Shown in pieces: positions 34,287 through 46,012 of a stretch of 64,000 nucleotides of DNA. Origin of the DNA: Annona cherimola. Its lineage: Eukaryota > Streptophyta > Magnoliopsida > Magnoliales > Annonaceae. The position numbers and the translations under genes were made by a program. The notes below the pieces were generated by a model. It had not been told where the DNA came from. It saw only the letters and a program-made list of their open reading frames with translations, and ran no database searches. The first letter of the stretch is position 1. Each line of letters opens with the position of its first letter. The stretch lies in assembly GCA_030490835.1 (NCBI GenBank), contig CM059973.1, positions 81,421,221 to 81,485,220 on the forward strand. Direction: 5' to 3'.

Positions 34287-35140
34287 AAAAGTAAAAATAA
34301 ACATGTTTTTGGGTTAGATAATGGTTGCTCATATTCGTCATACAGAATCATCCATATATATCATATGCAAAGATACTTCTATAGAATCTTCTATATTCTT
34401 AACATCTAGATAATTGATTGGAAATTTACTTCATCTATTATATTTAGTATCATTTATATTATTATAAAAATTCTTTTATTTGTCATATATTATTGTATAT
34501 GGACCCCATTTGCAAATGTGTAAAATCAACATATAAAATGATTTGATTCTAAATATTAATTTTCAAGGAGAAATGTTCTTATTAGCCTGAGCTAAGTAAT
34601 GATTTACTTACCTCGCTTAAAAAAATTCAGTTAAAATTTTTAAACTTTTTCCAATAAATTTGATAATATAAATATATTTAACATATAAATTATGTTTTAC
34701 CATTTTTTAATATATGTATATTCATTTTTTAGATTTTTAAACACAAGGATATTTTAGTCATTTTAATTTTTAATAGGAAAAAATAAAGAAAAAGTTTTTT
34801 AAATAGAGTTTTTAGGTAGTATTTTCAACATCTAAACCATCTAAATATCATTACCATGTGGATAAATAATTCTACAAAGTAGTATTATATTTTAATACAT
34901 ATACGAATGAATTTAAATATTTTTCTTTATTTACACATAAATGTACCAAGTTTTGAACAAATGTGGCTTATGCGGATATTAAATATAATGAACGGATTAA
35001 ATTTTATATCGGTCATCAACATCTCAAAAATAAAGGGGGTGGTGGCACAAAATTCACTGCACCTGCTGGTAAGGGTATTAAAACCTATATGGTGCGGTTT
35101 CGATACCCCTGCTATGGGAGCCATGGATTATATATATATA
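34287..35140. other. Intergenic with one half-foldback
   Basis: A single arm of family B type lies at about 34640-34780 (AACATATAAATTATGTTTTACCA, split here as AACATATAAATTATG plus TTTTACCATTTTT) without its partner. Otherwise AT-rich with no gene. Confidence 0.4.
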
Positions 35141-35648
35141 TAGTTGAGAGTTTATTGTTGTCTTTCCAGAGATGAGATAGGAGTTTGACGTTTCCCTTTC
35201 CATATATATATATATATATAGGAAAATATTCAAGTGCAGCATCGCTGAAATGGGCCCCACATGATCATGAAATTATGATCTACTCCACCCATTGTATTTA
35301 GAATAATGTATTCTATAACCATACCAATTTTCATTCCAATCAGATACTTTAAAGTTATTATTTACATTAAACTATTTTATTACGTTGGATTTGTACCATT
35401 TTTAGATAGAGCCCATATACATATCTGATTGGGATGAAAATTGGTATGATAATAGAATACATTATTCTAAATACAATGGGTGAAGTAGATCATAATTTTA
35501 TGATCATGTGGGCCCCATTTTGGGGCCACTGCATGGCTGTTCCGGTGCAGTGTCACTGCACCGGAACAGCTCTCATATATATATATATATATATAGCTGA
35601 GAGCTTATTGTTGTCTTTCCATAGATGAGATAGGAACTTGCCGTTTCA
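35141..35648. repeat. 55-bp direct repeats flanking a foldback element
   Basis: TAGTTGAGAGTTTATTGTTG (35141-35195 in full) recurs as TAGCTGAGAGCTTATTGTTG (35594-35648), including TCTTTCCAGAGATGAGATAG versus TCTTTCCATAGATGAGATAG. Each copy is preceded by a (TA)n run, and the foldback at 35221-35573 sits between them. Confidence 0.8.
35221..35573. mobile_element. Microsatellite-associated foldback element, family C
   Basis: Begins next to (TA)n with GGAAAATATTCAAGTGCAGC and ends with CACTGCACCGGAACAGC, again next to (TA)n. The arms are long: CATGATCATGAAATTATGAT, ATTGTATTTAGAATAATG and TACCAATTTTCATTCCAATC are answered by GATTGGGATGAAAATTGGTA, CATTATTCTAAATACAATGG and ATCATAATTTTATGATCATG. The right end also carries the short palindrome GCTGTTCCGGTGCAGTG/CACTGCACCGGAACAGC. 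Confidence 0.82.
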
Positions 35649-35782
35649 CGTATGAATAAGTTTAATTGTAATTGTAATATCAAAATATCACATTATACAC
35701 AAATGTAAATCAAAAAAATGAAGGAGATTCTATAAAATCACTTCCAATTTCATAGTCCCATGCGTCCAACTGTGGGAGTTTT

Positions 35783-35998
35783 TTTATTTTTTTATTTTAT
35801 AAGCATGTAGAGTTAGATGTATTTAACTTATAAATTAAGTTTTATCATTTTTTGATGTTTTTAAATATTTTTTATTTTTAAACACAGTGACTTTTTCGTA
35901 ATTTTTGAGTAAGAAAATTATAAAAATGTCATTGTGTTTAGAAATAAAAAATACTTAAAAGCATTCAAAAAGGTAAAACTTAGTTTACTGGTTAAAAG
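35783..35998. mobile_element. Foldback element, family B-like
   Basis: Imperfect palindrome: GTATTTAACTTATAAATTAA and GTTTTATCATTTTTTGATGT, centre near 35900, then TTTAGAAATAAAAAATACTT and AAAGGTAAAACTTAGTTTAC. Core words match the other family B copies. Confidence 0.55.
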
Positions 35999-36060
35999 AA
36001 AATTTGTAAGGGGGTCCATATACATGCATGCAATCACCTCTCTCTCTCTCTCTCTCTTTA

Positions 36061-36383
36061 TATATACACACATTTGATAAAAAAATGGACCTTACAAATA
36101 TTAGAATGCAGTGAAACTTTATACAATCATTTATCAATATATAAATTTTATAGCAAATGGTTTACATATTGAAAAAACCACTTTAAAGTTGTTATTTACA
36201 TTAAATTATTTTATTACGTTGAATTTATACAATTTTCAGATGAGGTCCATACACATCCGATTGGGATAAAAATTGGTATGATAATAAAATACATGATTCT
36301 AAATATAATAGGTGGAGCAGATTATAATTTGATCATCATGTGGGGCCCATTTCAACGGCGATGCACCCGAATATTTCTGTATA
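36061..36383. mobile_element. Family C-related element, asymmetric copy
   Basis: Shares TTATTTACATTAAA.TATTTTATTACGTTGAATTT, GATTGGGATAAAAATTGGTA and CATGTGGGGCCCATTTCAAC words with the family C copies, but its left part (ATCATTTATC.ATATATAAAT) is that of the copies at 36925 and 45604. Preceded by (CT)n and TATATA and followed by TATATATA. Confidence 0.6.
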
Positions 36384-36384
36384 T

Positions 36385-36880
36385 ATATAGCATACCTATG
36401 TAATTCCTTCGAAATCTAAGATTTTGATCCTTAATAAAAAAATTCAATTCATTCATTATATTTAACATCATTTATTTATCTAAAAGACTAAGTTTCATCT
36501 TAATTAAGTATGTTTATAGGCCACGTTTGTTAAAAAATATATATTCATGTGTAAATTATAAAAAAATACTTAGATATATTTATACATGTATTAGAATGTA
36601 ATAATACTTTATAGAATCATTTACTCACGTAGAAATGATATTTTAGATGGTTTAGATGTCAAAAATACTACTTTAAAATTGATATTTTAGCATTTTTCAT
36701 GATTTACACATGAATATATATATTTTTTAACAAATGTAGCCCATAAATATACTTGATTGGGATGAAACTTGACCCCCTAAATAAACAAATGATATTAAAT
36801 ACAATGAATGAATTAGATTTTCCATCAAAGATCAAAATCTTAGATTTTGAAGGAATTACATGGGTCCGCTTCGGAACCTA
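36385..36880. mobile_element. Foldback element with long imperfect arms, family D
   Basis: Left arm about 36395-36560 (CCTATGTAATTCCTTCGAAA, CTAAGATTTTGATC, ATTTAACATCATTTATTTAT, AAAAAATATATATTCATGTG) is answered by 36700-36870 (CACATGAATATATATATTTT, AAATAAACAAATGATATTAAAT, GATCAAAATCTTAGATTTTG, GGAATTACATGGG). About 140 bp of AT-rich centre. TATA runs flank it. Confidence 0.7.
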
Positions 36881-36924
36881 AATATATATTTGGCTGTTCC
36901 GGTGCAGCATAACTACACTAGATC

Positions 36925-37243
36925 AGCGGTACATTTGCCCAAAAATGGACCCAACACATGTTAGAATGCAATAAAATTTTATATAATCATTTATCCATAT
37001 ATAAATTTTATAGCAAATAGTTTACATATTAAAAAAACTACTTTAAAGTTGTTATTTACATTAAACTATTTTATTACGTTGAATTTGTACAATTTTCAGA
37101 TAGGGTCCATACACATATCCAATTTGGATGAAAATTGGTGTAGTAATAGCATATATGATACTAAATACAACGAGTGAAATAGATTATAATTTTATAATCA
37201 TGTGAGGCCCATTTTGGGCACCTGAATATTTCTCTCTCTATAT
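36925..37243. mobile_element. Family C-related element, second asymmetric copy
   Basis: A direct, diverged copy of 36061-36383: AATGGACCCAACACATGTTA, ATATATAAATTTTATAGCAA, TTACATTAAACTATTTTATT, GGATGAAAATTGGTGTAGTA. Just upstream, GGCTGTTCCGGTGCAGCATA at about 36892 is the family C end word. Followed by a (CT)n/TATATA run. Confidence 0.6.
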
Positions 37244-40200
37244 ATATGCCTATTTCGATATATGACGTTAGTGTTAAGTAAGATGGGCTAAACATCCGTG
37301 GTAGAAATTGCGCAATTTTATGAATACTCCGTTTCTTATATTGTCACTTGTAAACTGTGCAAATCATGGGCGACAAGAAAATAATTTATTATTATTATTA
37401 TTTTTTATAGATATGTGAGTGATGTCCATTTCCTTAATTTTCAAATATAAAAAAGGAAATACTAATTTAAAAATTAACAAAATTTATAGGGTGTGATGAG
37501 TGAAACCTATACATTAAAAAAAAAAAGAGTTCAGTTTCCATGAAACACTTCAAGGTAATTTTATCCAAAATTTACACCTTTATTATTAATGAAAAATTCA
37601 TTTTATTTAACATCATTTGTATTGATCCAGAATTTCATCATTTACGTAGTATTTTTGTAGTTGGCCTCTATCCCCAGACACTTAAAATCAGCATAATTAA
37701 ATTAAATGCAAAATATTAATTTTAAAGTTGTTTCAACATCTTAAAATATTATTAATGTGGATAAATAATTCTACAAAATATCATTACATCCTAATTTATA
37801 TACGAATAAATCCAAGCTTTTTTAATGATGAACATGTAAATATATATATATAACGAAATGTGGCCCTTGCACGTCTTTGAAAGTTGTCTCCAAGTTAAAC
37901 AATCTCTAAAAAGTTGGTTTTCTATCATTAAAAAAAAAAAAAAAAGTTAGATTTTCTAATCAAACAAAAGATACTAAAAATTAAAGGTAAACGTGTCTAA
38001 TTCATCAATCACTAAAGTGAGGAAAATAGATTAGATTATATGAAATTACTTTTTCGTAACACGAATATGCTTAAGTCCGGACTCAGTGAAAAATAAATAA
38101 TTCTTTTTTATCGCCCAATTCACAGGGACCGCGTGGAATCGCGCTTTTACATGCAACTTTTAATCAAAAGTAAGTGGGTCGTTGTTGCAGGTCTTTCCGA
38201 ATTCTAATTAAATCAGCAAGTGGGAGATGAAAGAGGTTTCGATTCTGATACCTTTGAGTCGCGTTGTCTTTCCGATTCATGTTATCGTCAGCGTACATGT
38301 ACTTCCACCTATTACTCTTCATCCTTAACGCATCCCTTCCTAATAACACTCCTCTAAAATTTAAATTAATTAATGCCTGAATGTGTATATTTATAAATAA
38401 AAATAACGGAAGCATTTTGACACCTGTTGAAGCGGGAGTCATGTGAATAAGGTAACGGATAAAAATAATAGAGAAAAATAGAAACTTGGTAGTGGTAAGA
38501 AAAGAAAAGAAAAGAAGATGGGCTAGACTAAAAAGATTAAAAAGATGATGATGGTAGGGGAAAAAAAGGTGATTATATAATCTTCTTTGCTTTTTCAAAA
38601 AAGGCATAATCTTTTGATGACATCTAGATAAACGGTTCCTAGAGTATTTGTTGAAATTGTGTGGATATTCATCCTTCTATATTGAGAATCAACGGTCACG
38701 GCCAGTCCTACCCAACTCAATTTTGGAAGGATGAGAATTTCCGAATTTTACACTAATAAAATGAGAGTTTAAGCAACCCAATTCGAAATGTCGACCTACC
38801 ACGGTACGAAGAAAGGAAATGAACGTCGGTAGATGCTGGTAAACCTCTTAACCTCCTGTGCATCTCCCATTAATCTATCTCTCTGTCATTAGCATCGTTT
38901 CGATAAAAAAAAAAAAAAAAAAAAGACGCATTCAACGGATATTCTTAAAAATTTATGTAGACGGGCTCGAATACCCCCCCATCATGCACGACTCGCACGT
39001 AGCAGTGTAAGTATTTGAGATGGGCTCCAAATGCAACCATCGTCCCCAATTTAGACGAAGGAAGATGCCATTCCAGGCCTGCACTGCAGTCATCTCCCAT
39101 TCCATTCGTGGAAGCTGCGACGCAGCTGTGAAGATGAAATCTGACCGCCCGTTTCCTCGGACTAGTTCATATGGTCGGCCCCACAGCTGAAAGCTACCTG
39201 GAACGGATGCGGCTTCCACTACTTTCATCGTATCATAATAATATTGTATATATTTTTCCTTTCTCACTGGCCTTTTTTAAGACCCGTCGCATTCGCTCGC
39301 TGCAGCGCATACCGCTTCTTATTTTTAACTCCACAACACTGCCATCAGCCTCTTGAAATGGACGAAACGTCTGCCTGGGGCTGTCCTGACTCCTGCCACC
39401 GTGTCCGTTAACCCCTCTCCCACCCTCCACACATGTCAGCTTGAGCTTAGAGGATGTGTATTATGCTCGGCTAATTCTTTTAAAATTTATCTAGAGTTAT
39501 TTGGCCTCATATCTATGAATTTTTATCTAAATTTTATTTATATCTATGATTTAAAAACTTACTGGAAATATGTCTATGCATAGTTAAAATATTTGCAATT
39601 ATAGCCATAGCAAGTTTTACCCTCTTAATTTTTATAAATATTATCAGTTTTTTAATAAATCTTAAATCCCTCATTGTGTTTGTTAATGTGAATTCCGTTA
39701 CCACCATGATTAGATTACTTGACTCGGCGGGCACTGGATACTAATAAATATGAAATTATGGAATTATTTTAAAATTGATTATGGCCCACCAAGATATCCG
39801 ACCAATGTAATCTTTGGAATAATAATTAAATTCACATTAATAAATACAATAGATGATTTGGATTTATCAGAAATCGATCATGTTTATAAAAAATATTTTA
39901 TATATCCATTAGCATATCTGTAATAAATTTCAAATCAAATGCAATTTATGTAAAAAAAAAAAAAACCCATAGGTATGAGCATAAATAACTCGTCTGTTTA
40001 TTCACCTTATACTTTTTTCGTTAATATATGACAATTTATTTCTATTTTTTACTCGCTGAAACCAACATACCCCTGAAATATATGTGCTATTTTTTTGCAC
40101 CTTGATTATCAATATTCAGAAAACGCAACGTCTAAATTGGATAGGGGCGATAAATATTTATTTATATAAGGTGCTTGCTTGAAGAATGAGACCTTTTTTT

Positions 40201-41639
40201 TTCCCCCTAATATTAGGATCCGTGTATGCAAGCTAATTGATCATCAGGTTTGCCGTCTTGTGAGTGCTTATCCAAACTCCAAGCACGGCATGTATGATGA
40301 TGTCAGCGAAACAGTGAAATGTCTACATCTCAATCGAGAGCGTTCCACTGGTCTCCAACCAAACCATACAATGTATGTAAGCAACGTCCACAATTGCATT
40401 TAAAAAAAAAGAAAAAAAGAAAAAGTCCAACATTGCGTGAGCTGGAGCTGACACAGCTCCCCACCTCCACAACCAAATTCTCTACTCTACGCCATCCTTT
40501 GCTATTTTGTGCAGGAGATTTGTTATGGGGAAAACAAAATAACATAATAAATAGTATGTATATGAAAAGTTGATTGATAATTTAAAAATACGGATGAATA
40601 ATTAAAATAAAGATTTCTGCATGAATGATTGAAAAGGTAAAGATTTAACTGGAGACTAGAAATAATAAGTGGTTTGGGGGGGAAAAAAAACAAAGAAAAA
40701 GCTCTAACGTGTGCATTTGACTATTTATTGAAAGCTCTAACGTGTGCATTCAAGCACAACCTCGGTCCCTACGTACTCCTCCAGCTGCGCTTCTGATTTG
40801 TAAGTTGTAATGAATTTCTTGGATACCCAAAGCTCGACCCTCTAAATCATGGATATAGTTCCTCTTTTTTTTTTTTGCCGTTCTGTTATGGCCCACCCGC
40901 AACGTGTGCACCGAAAGAACTCTTCAATTTGACTCAAGTGGACCATTTTAATGATGGCATTATCTATGGGGCCCATTTAGCACCTCTTTTTTTCAATTTC
41001 AAGCTGCTGCACTCTAGTTTCCTTCAATGCGCCAACATCACAAAACAGAAAATGGACACTTGGATGGATAGCAACCATACTTAAGACTTCCATCAGCTAA
41101 GCTCCAGAGAAATTTAAATTTAAGGGTTCAACATGCGTTGAATTCACCTGAATCCGCCCGACCTATCCCGGTATATTTTTTGGATTTGGCCTTGGACACT
41201 TGGAAATTTAGGCTTAGAAATTAGGTTTCAGCCTAACCCAAATTAAAACTGGGTTAACTTTAAGTTGATGGAAACTCAACCTGAAACCCAATCCTGAATT
41301 CTAATATATATTAAGAAAAAATTATGCATAAAACATGTAGTTTTAGTATAAGCACAAATATATTTTGGCAGTCTTTTTATTATGTCATTCATAATAATTA
41401 TTTTGAAAAGAGTAAAATATTTTTCGGTGTTAATGCATATATAATTTGAAATTGACGATATAATTTTTGTATTTTCAAATTTAAATGTAACCTAATGAGA
41501 CTTCCTTGTATTCCAACTCAAATATCACCCAAATTCTTACTCAAATTACCACCTAAATTAAGCCCAAACCCGACATAAAAAAGTAGAGTGGATGTTTTAG
41601 AAATCGAGTTAGGTTAAGAATATAGTTCACATCTTATAT
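37244..41639. other. Intergenic tract, no recognised gene
   Basis: AT-rich with several homopolymer runs (37930, 38907, 39951). A more GC-balanced piece at 38950-39450 has frames on both strands but no family match. A degenerate hAT-type element may span about 41100-41620 (CAACATGCGTTGAATTCACC near the left; ACCCAAATT/AACCCAATCC words). A near-duplicate of AGCTCTAACGTGTGCATT lies at about 40699 and 40733. Confidence 0.45.
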
Positions 41640-41934
41640 TTTGTGTTTGTTTAACAGTAGAATCTTTCATCCGTCAAAAACAATAGAACCTTTTAAATTA
41701 AAAATTTTAATTTAATACTTTTCATTCTCCACAATTATTTTATTTTTTTTACATCTTTTTATACAACTATCTCATTTTTCAATCATTCTATGCAACTACA
41801 CATATAAATAACATGTCTATTTTAACTTCGTTATCTTTATTCCTCATTATTATATAACATTATTTTCTTTTATTTTAAAAATTTTTATACTACAAATTTT
41901 TCATCTATAATTTTTATCATTTTCCAAACGTACC
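41640..41934. mobile_element. Tourist-like MITE, family A, reverse orientation
   Basis: Interior words AATCATTCTATGCAACTA, TATTTTAACTTCGTTATC and CTCATTATTATATAACAT match other copies; it ends TTTTCCAAACGTACC before TAAG. The left end (TTGTGTTTG) is degenerate. Confidence 0.7.
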
Positions 41935-42284
41935 TAAGTGTGCTTGCTGAGTGACCCGCGTTGCACCCCAGGCTGCATACCCCATTGATGCGCAGGCAGG
42001 CATGCATATTGCATCCCGAAAATGTTAAAACCTTAATATGGTGGACTTTATTGAAATGCTCAAAATTTTTGAAATCAAGGGAGCTAAGCCATCAGTATCC
42101 ATGCAAGTACTATCTGTATCAGCTGGACCATCATGTATTCCAAAAATCTAAAGTTGTAGGTTCCACTTTCCAACGCCTAAATATTCGTGGGTATGATTTG
42201 AATGATCGCAAGATTCGTGATAACAGGTTAGGTCTAATAGGAGGTGGTCACATCCTATCCTACGTATATAAAAAAAATGGATCC
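41935..42284. other. Intergenic, nothing recognised
   Basis: Balanced composition; a 108-codon frame (41961-42287) has no recognised family. Confidence 0.35.
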
Positions 42285-42760
42285 TGATACAATGCACCAA
42301 ATTGCACTTAACTTCAGTGCACCTGGGTGCAAAAACTCATTTAAAAAAAAAAAAATTTTGAAATTTTTTTATACAACCATTAATTTAAGAATTTGTTCAT
42401 TTCACACTAAAATTTTTCATATTAAAACTTTTCAATATAAAACTTTTTACTCTCCACAACAATTCTATTTTTAATTATTTTTTCATATTTTCTTATATAA
42501 TTATTCTATTTTTAATAATTTCTACACAACTATCCATACAACTAATCTATCTATTTTAATTTTATTTTTTTTACTCCTCATCATTACCCGTATCATATTG
42601 TATCGTTTTTTTCAATTCAAAAACTTTTCTACCAAAAACTCTTCATCCATCGCTTTCCAAACACACCGAAGTGTATTTAACACGTATTAAAATTTACCAT
42701 TTTTAGAGATTTATAAATATTTTTTTAAAAACAGAGGCATTTTAATTAGATAATCAATTT
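42285..42760. mobile_element. Foldback element interrupted by a MITE (nested insertion)
   Basis: The left piece (GCACCAAATTGCACTTAACT, then TTTTTTTATACAACCATTAATTTAAG) resembles the element at 14537. It is broken near 42389 by a family A MITE. After the MITE, GTGTATTTAACACGTATTAAAATTTACC and AAACAGAGGCATTTTA resume the same kind of arm. Confidence 0.55.
42390..42668. mobile_element. Tourist-like MITE, family A, nested
   Basis: TTGTTCATTTCACACTAAAA at the left and CTTTCCAAACACACC at the right bound the family A interior (CTATCCATACAACTAATCTA, ATCATTACCCGTATCATATT). Confidence 0.7.
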
Positions 42761-44198
42761 TGAATCCACAGTTACAAATGTGCTGGCCTCCCCATTTGAC
42801 ATGATATCATTTTCATTGGCTGTTTATGGCGTTTTCCACACCCCCACTGGAGGACCCATGATCATTATCCCTGTCGCTTGTCAATTCATTTTTTCCGTGA
42901 TCCCATCATTGCATCCTCAAATATTCATAAAGCTTCATTTTAGAATACGGACAGGCCTCCTTGATTATATATATACAAAGAAAAAGACCTTGATCCTATC
43001 AATGGATATCCCGTCGAAGATGCATAGTGAAAATAGTGAAAAAATGGACCATATCAGACCAATCATTTATATTAGCTTAGACCGAGTTGATTTATAATCT
43101 TACAGGTTAAAGAATTATTCAATTTTTCAAGAGGATACTTTTGACTTTAACTTTCGGAAAATAAAAGGTCATCATCATGCGATGGTTAATTTCTTATGAA
43201 CTTTTACAACCATGAACAAAATATAGAAAGTAAAACAAAAAGTTAGGAAATAATGCATTTTCGTTTTCTCGTTTTGTTTGGGTGGTTGGTTGTTGCAGAG
43301 AAAAAAATTCCCTCTTCTTTTATTTCAATCCAAACAAGTTAAAAACTCCTTTTGATGATTGTGTTATTTATAGTTTAACTCATTTTTCATCATTAAACTT
43401 ACTTTTACCTCTTCCACGATAAAAATCAGATATATTTTTATAATCCTTATGTTTATGCTTTATTTATAAGTACCCTAAATCTATAATTATTTTTATCATG
43501 GAACCCCATTTTATATTAATTTGTTTCTTCAATTTGTTCTTATATTTACTATCTTTTCCATCAAAAGTAAGAAGATGCAATGCGCTGTGAGCCACCTTTT
43601 CAAAACAATGATCTCACTTGGCCATGCACGCCACTTCGCAGATCTGCCGCAACACTTCATTTACAAGCCAAGCACTCGAAATGGGAAGCTCTCCACTGCC
43701 AGAAAAAAATGCTTTTCGGCGCAATGAAATGGATTGGATCACACGGTCACACCTTCGTTCATAATGTTCCACTTACAGCTATCAATGTTCTTCAAAATTG
43801 AAACCATAAGTAATAAAATGTGGCACCCACCAACAAAAATACACTTTTCTTCAAATCAGAGCTCACCCCCCGTTCAAGAACAAAGGACAATTCTTCTAAG
43901 GACAGTTCTTCTAATGAAGCAGGCACATCCATCAAACTGATGTAACTTTTTGAGGCGTATAGAACGTGTTACCAAGTTCCCTTTTGGAATTTCTGTTCGA
44001 CATTTTTGCTAGGTCTTGGATGGTGTAGCATTGCAAAAATCCAGGAAGAGACAATAAATATTCCATTGCACTATATTTTGACATGAAAAATACATCACAA
44101 AAAATTTTTGTGGTGAGAATGAACTACAGGTTAGCATCAGATGACCCATCATCAAGTTCTCCACTCATATTAGTAAAAACCAAGAAAGATAAATCATC
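42761..44198. other. Intergenic and 3' flank of ELP2
   Basis: A 105-codon frame (42780-43097) and others near 43520-43940 have no recognised family. The last 100-200 bp before 44199 should be ELP2 3' UTR. Confidence 0.4.
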
Positions 44199-45976
44199 TC
44201 AAGTGACGTTCACATTAAAGACTCTCACAGTGTGATCTGCTCCACAGGAAGCAAGCTGCATCGTCCTAGCATCTCCACTCTTGGATTTACTTCTCCATGC
44301 CAAACGTTGGACTGTTGAAACATGGCATAAGAAAGGATCAAAGCGGACTGCTAGAGCAGCTGTACCCTTGGAAAGACTCCACAATTCAATGAGACCATCC
44401 TCCATGCCAACAGCAAGAAGCTCATTGCTGTCTGAACGACCACAACCAACCCATGACAAGGCAGTGACACTGGAACTGAACTGTGGCAGAACCGTTAGCT
44501 GCCTAACCGAACTTTGATTCACAACAGCCCAGATCTTAACTGTCTTGTCCCTTGAGCCTGTTGCAAATTCATGGCGATGTGGGTTCCATGAACATGCCCA
44601 TATTATTCTCTTGTGTGCCTCATGCCTGGCAACAAGTTCATGTCCAATTTCACCAGATTCTGGAATTGTAAACAGTGGGTCAAAGAGATTGTGGTGCTTC
44701 AAGTGACACAAACAACTTAGCATGTAAAAGCAAAAAATCAATACTACTACAGAGAAATGCAACATTTTCTCACCTGATTTCTTGATCCAGAACAGGGAAA
44801 ACTGGCGATCCCTCGAGACAGTCAAAAGGAAGGCACCATCATAAGAAAATTCCATCTGTGTCACTGTTAGATTGTGTGACTGCAGGCGACTAACTGCCTT
44901 CCATGATCCTACTTCCCACAGCCATATTTCTGCTACAGCTGCTGATTGTGCCTGTAATACAGTAAAATCACCAATTATCTGTGATATGCACAGCAATCAT
45001 ACAAACACTAGTACACATCATACAAATATAACAATAAAAAAAATGCATTAAATTCGGAAGCAATTTCTGTCAGATGCCCCCTATAAAAGCCAAACACCAG
45101 AAGGTTTATGAGTTTTCAATTCATAAAAAATTCGACCTTTTTAATGGGGACTAACTAACAATATCTCCTTTACACTGTTAATAATGTATCTTTTACATTG
45201 AAACTAAAATGTCTAACAACTTTTCTCAATATATATATATATATAGGATGCTGTTCCGGTGCAGCATCACTGCACCGGAACAGCGGTGTAGTGGGCCCAA
45301 AATGGGCCCCACATGATCATGAAATCATGATCTACTCCACCCATTGTATTTAGAATAATGTACTCTATTACCATACCAATTTTCATCCCAATCAGATACT
45401 TTAAAGTTATTATTTACATCAAACTATTTTATTACGTTGGATTTGTACTATTTTCAGATGGGGCCCATATACATATCTGATTGGGATGAAAATTGGTGTG
45501 GTAATAGAGTACATTATTCTAAATACAATGAGTGAAGTAGATCATGATTTCATGATCATGTAGGGCCCACTGCACCGGAACAGCCCTCATATATATATAT
45601 ATGAGATATTTTCAAGTGCAGCGCCACTGCACCGAACCCCATATGATGATCAAATTATAGTCTACTCCATCCATTAGATTTAGAATAATGTATTTTATTA
45701 CCATATCAATTTTCATCCCAATCGGATATGTGCATGGACCCCATCTCAAAATGGAACAAATTCAACGTAATAAAATAGTTTAATATAAATAACAACTTTA
45801 AAGTAGTTTTTTAAACATCTAAACCATCTAAAGTATAATTTATATATGGATAAATGATTGTATAAAGTTTCATTACATTTTAATATGTGTGGGGCCAATT
45901 TTTTGGGCAACTGCACCGCTGTTCTGGTGCAGTGACGCTGCACATGAACAGCTCTCTCTCTCTCTCTCTCTTTATA

Positions 45977-46012
<36 letters not shown>

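Noticed and set aside
35078..35260. Overlapping small ORFs around TA repeats
   Set aside because: Frames contain IYIYIYI runs from (TA)n and change with repeat length.
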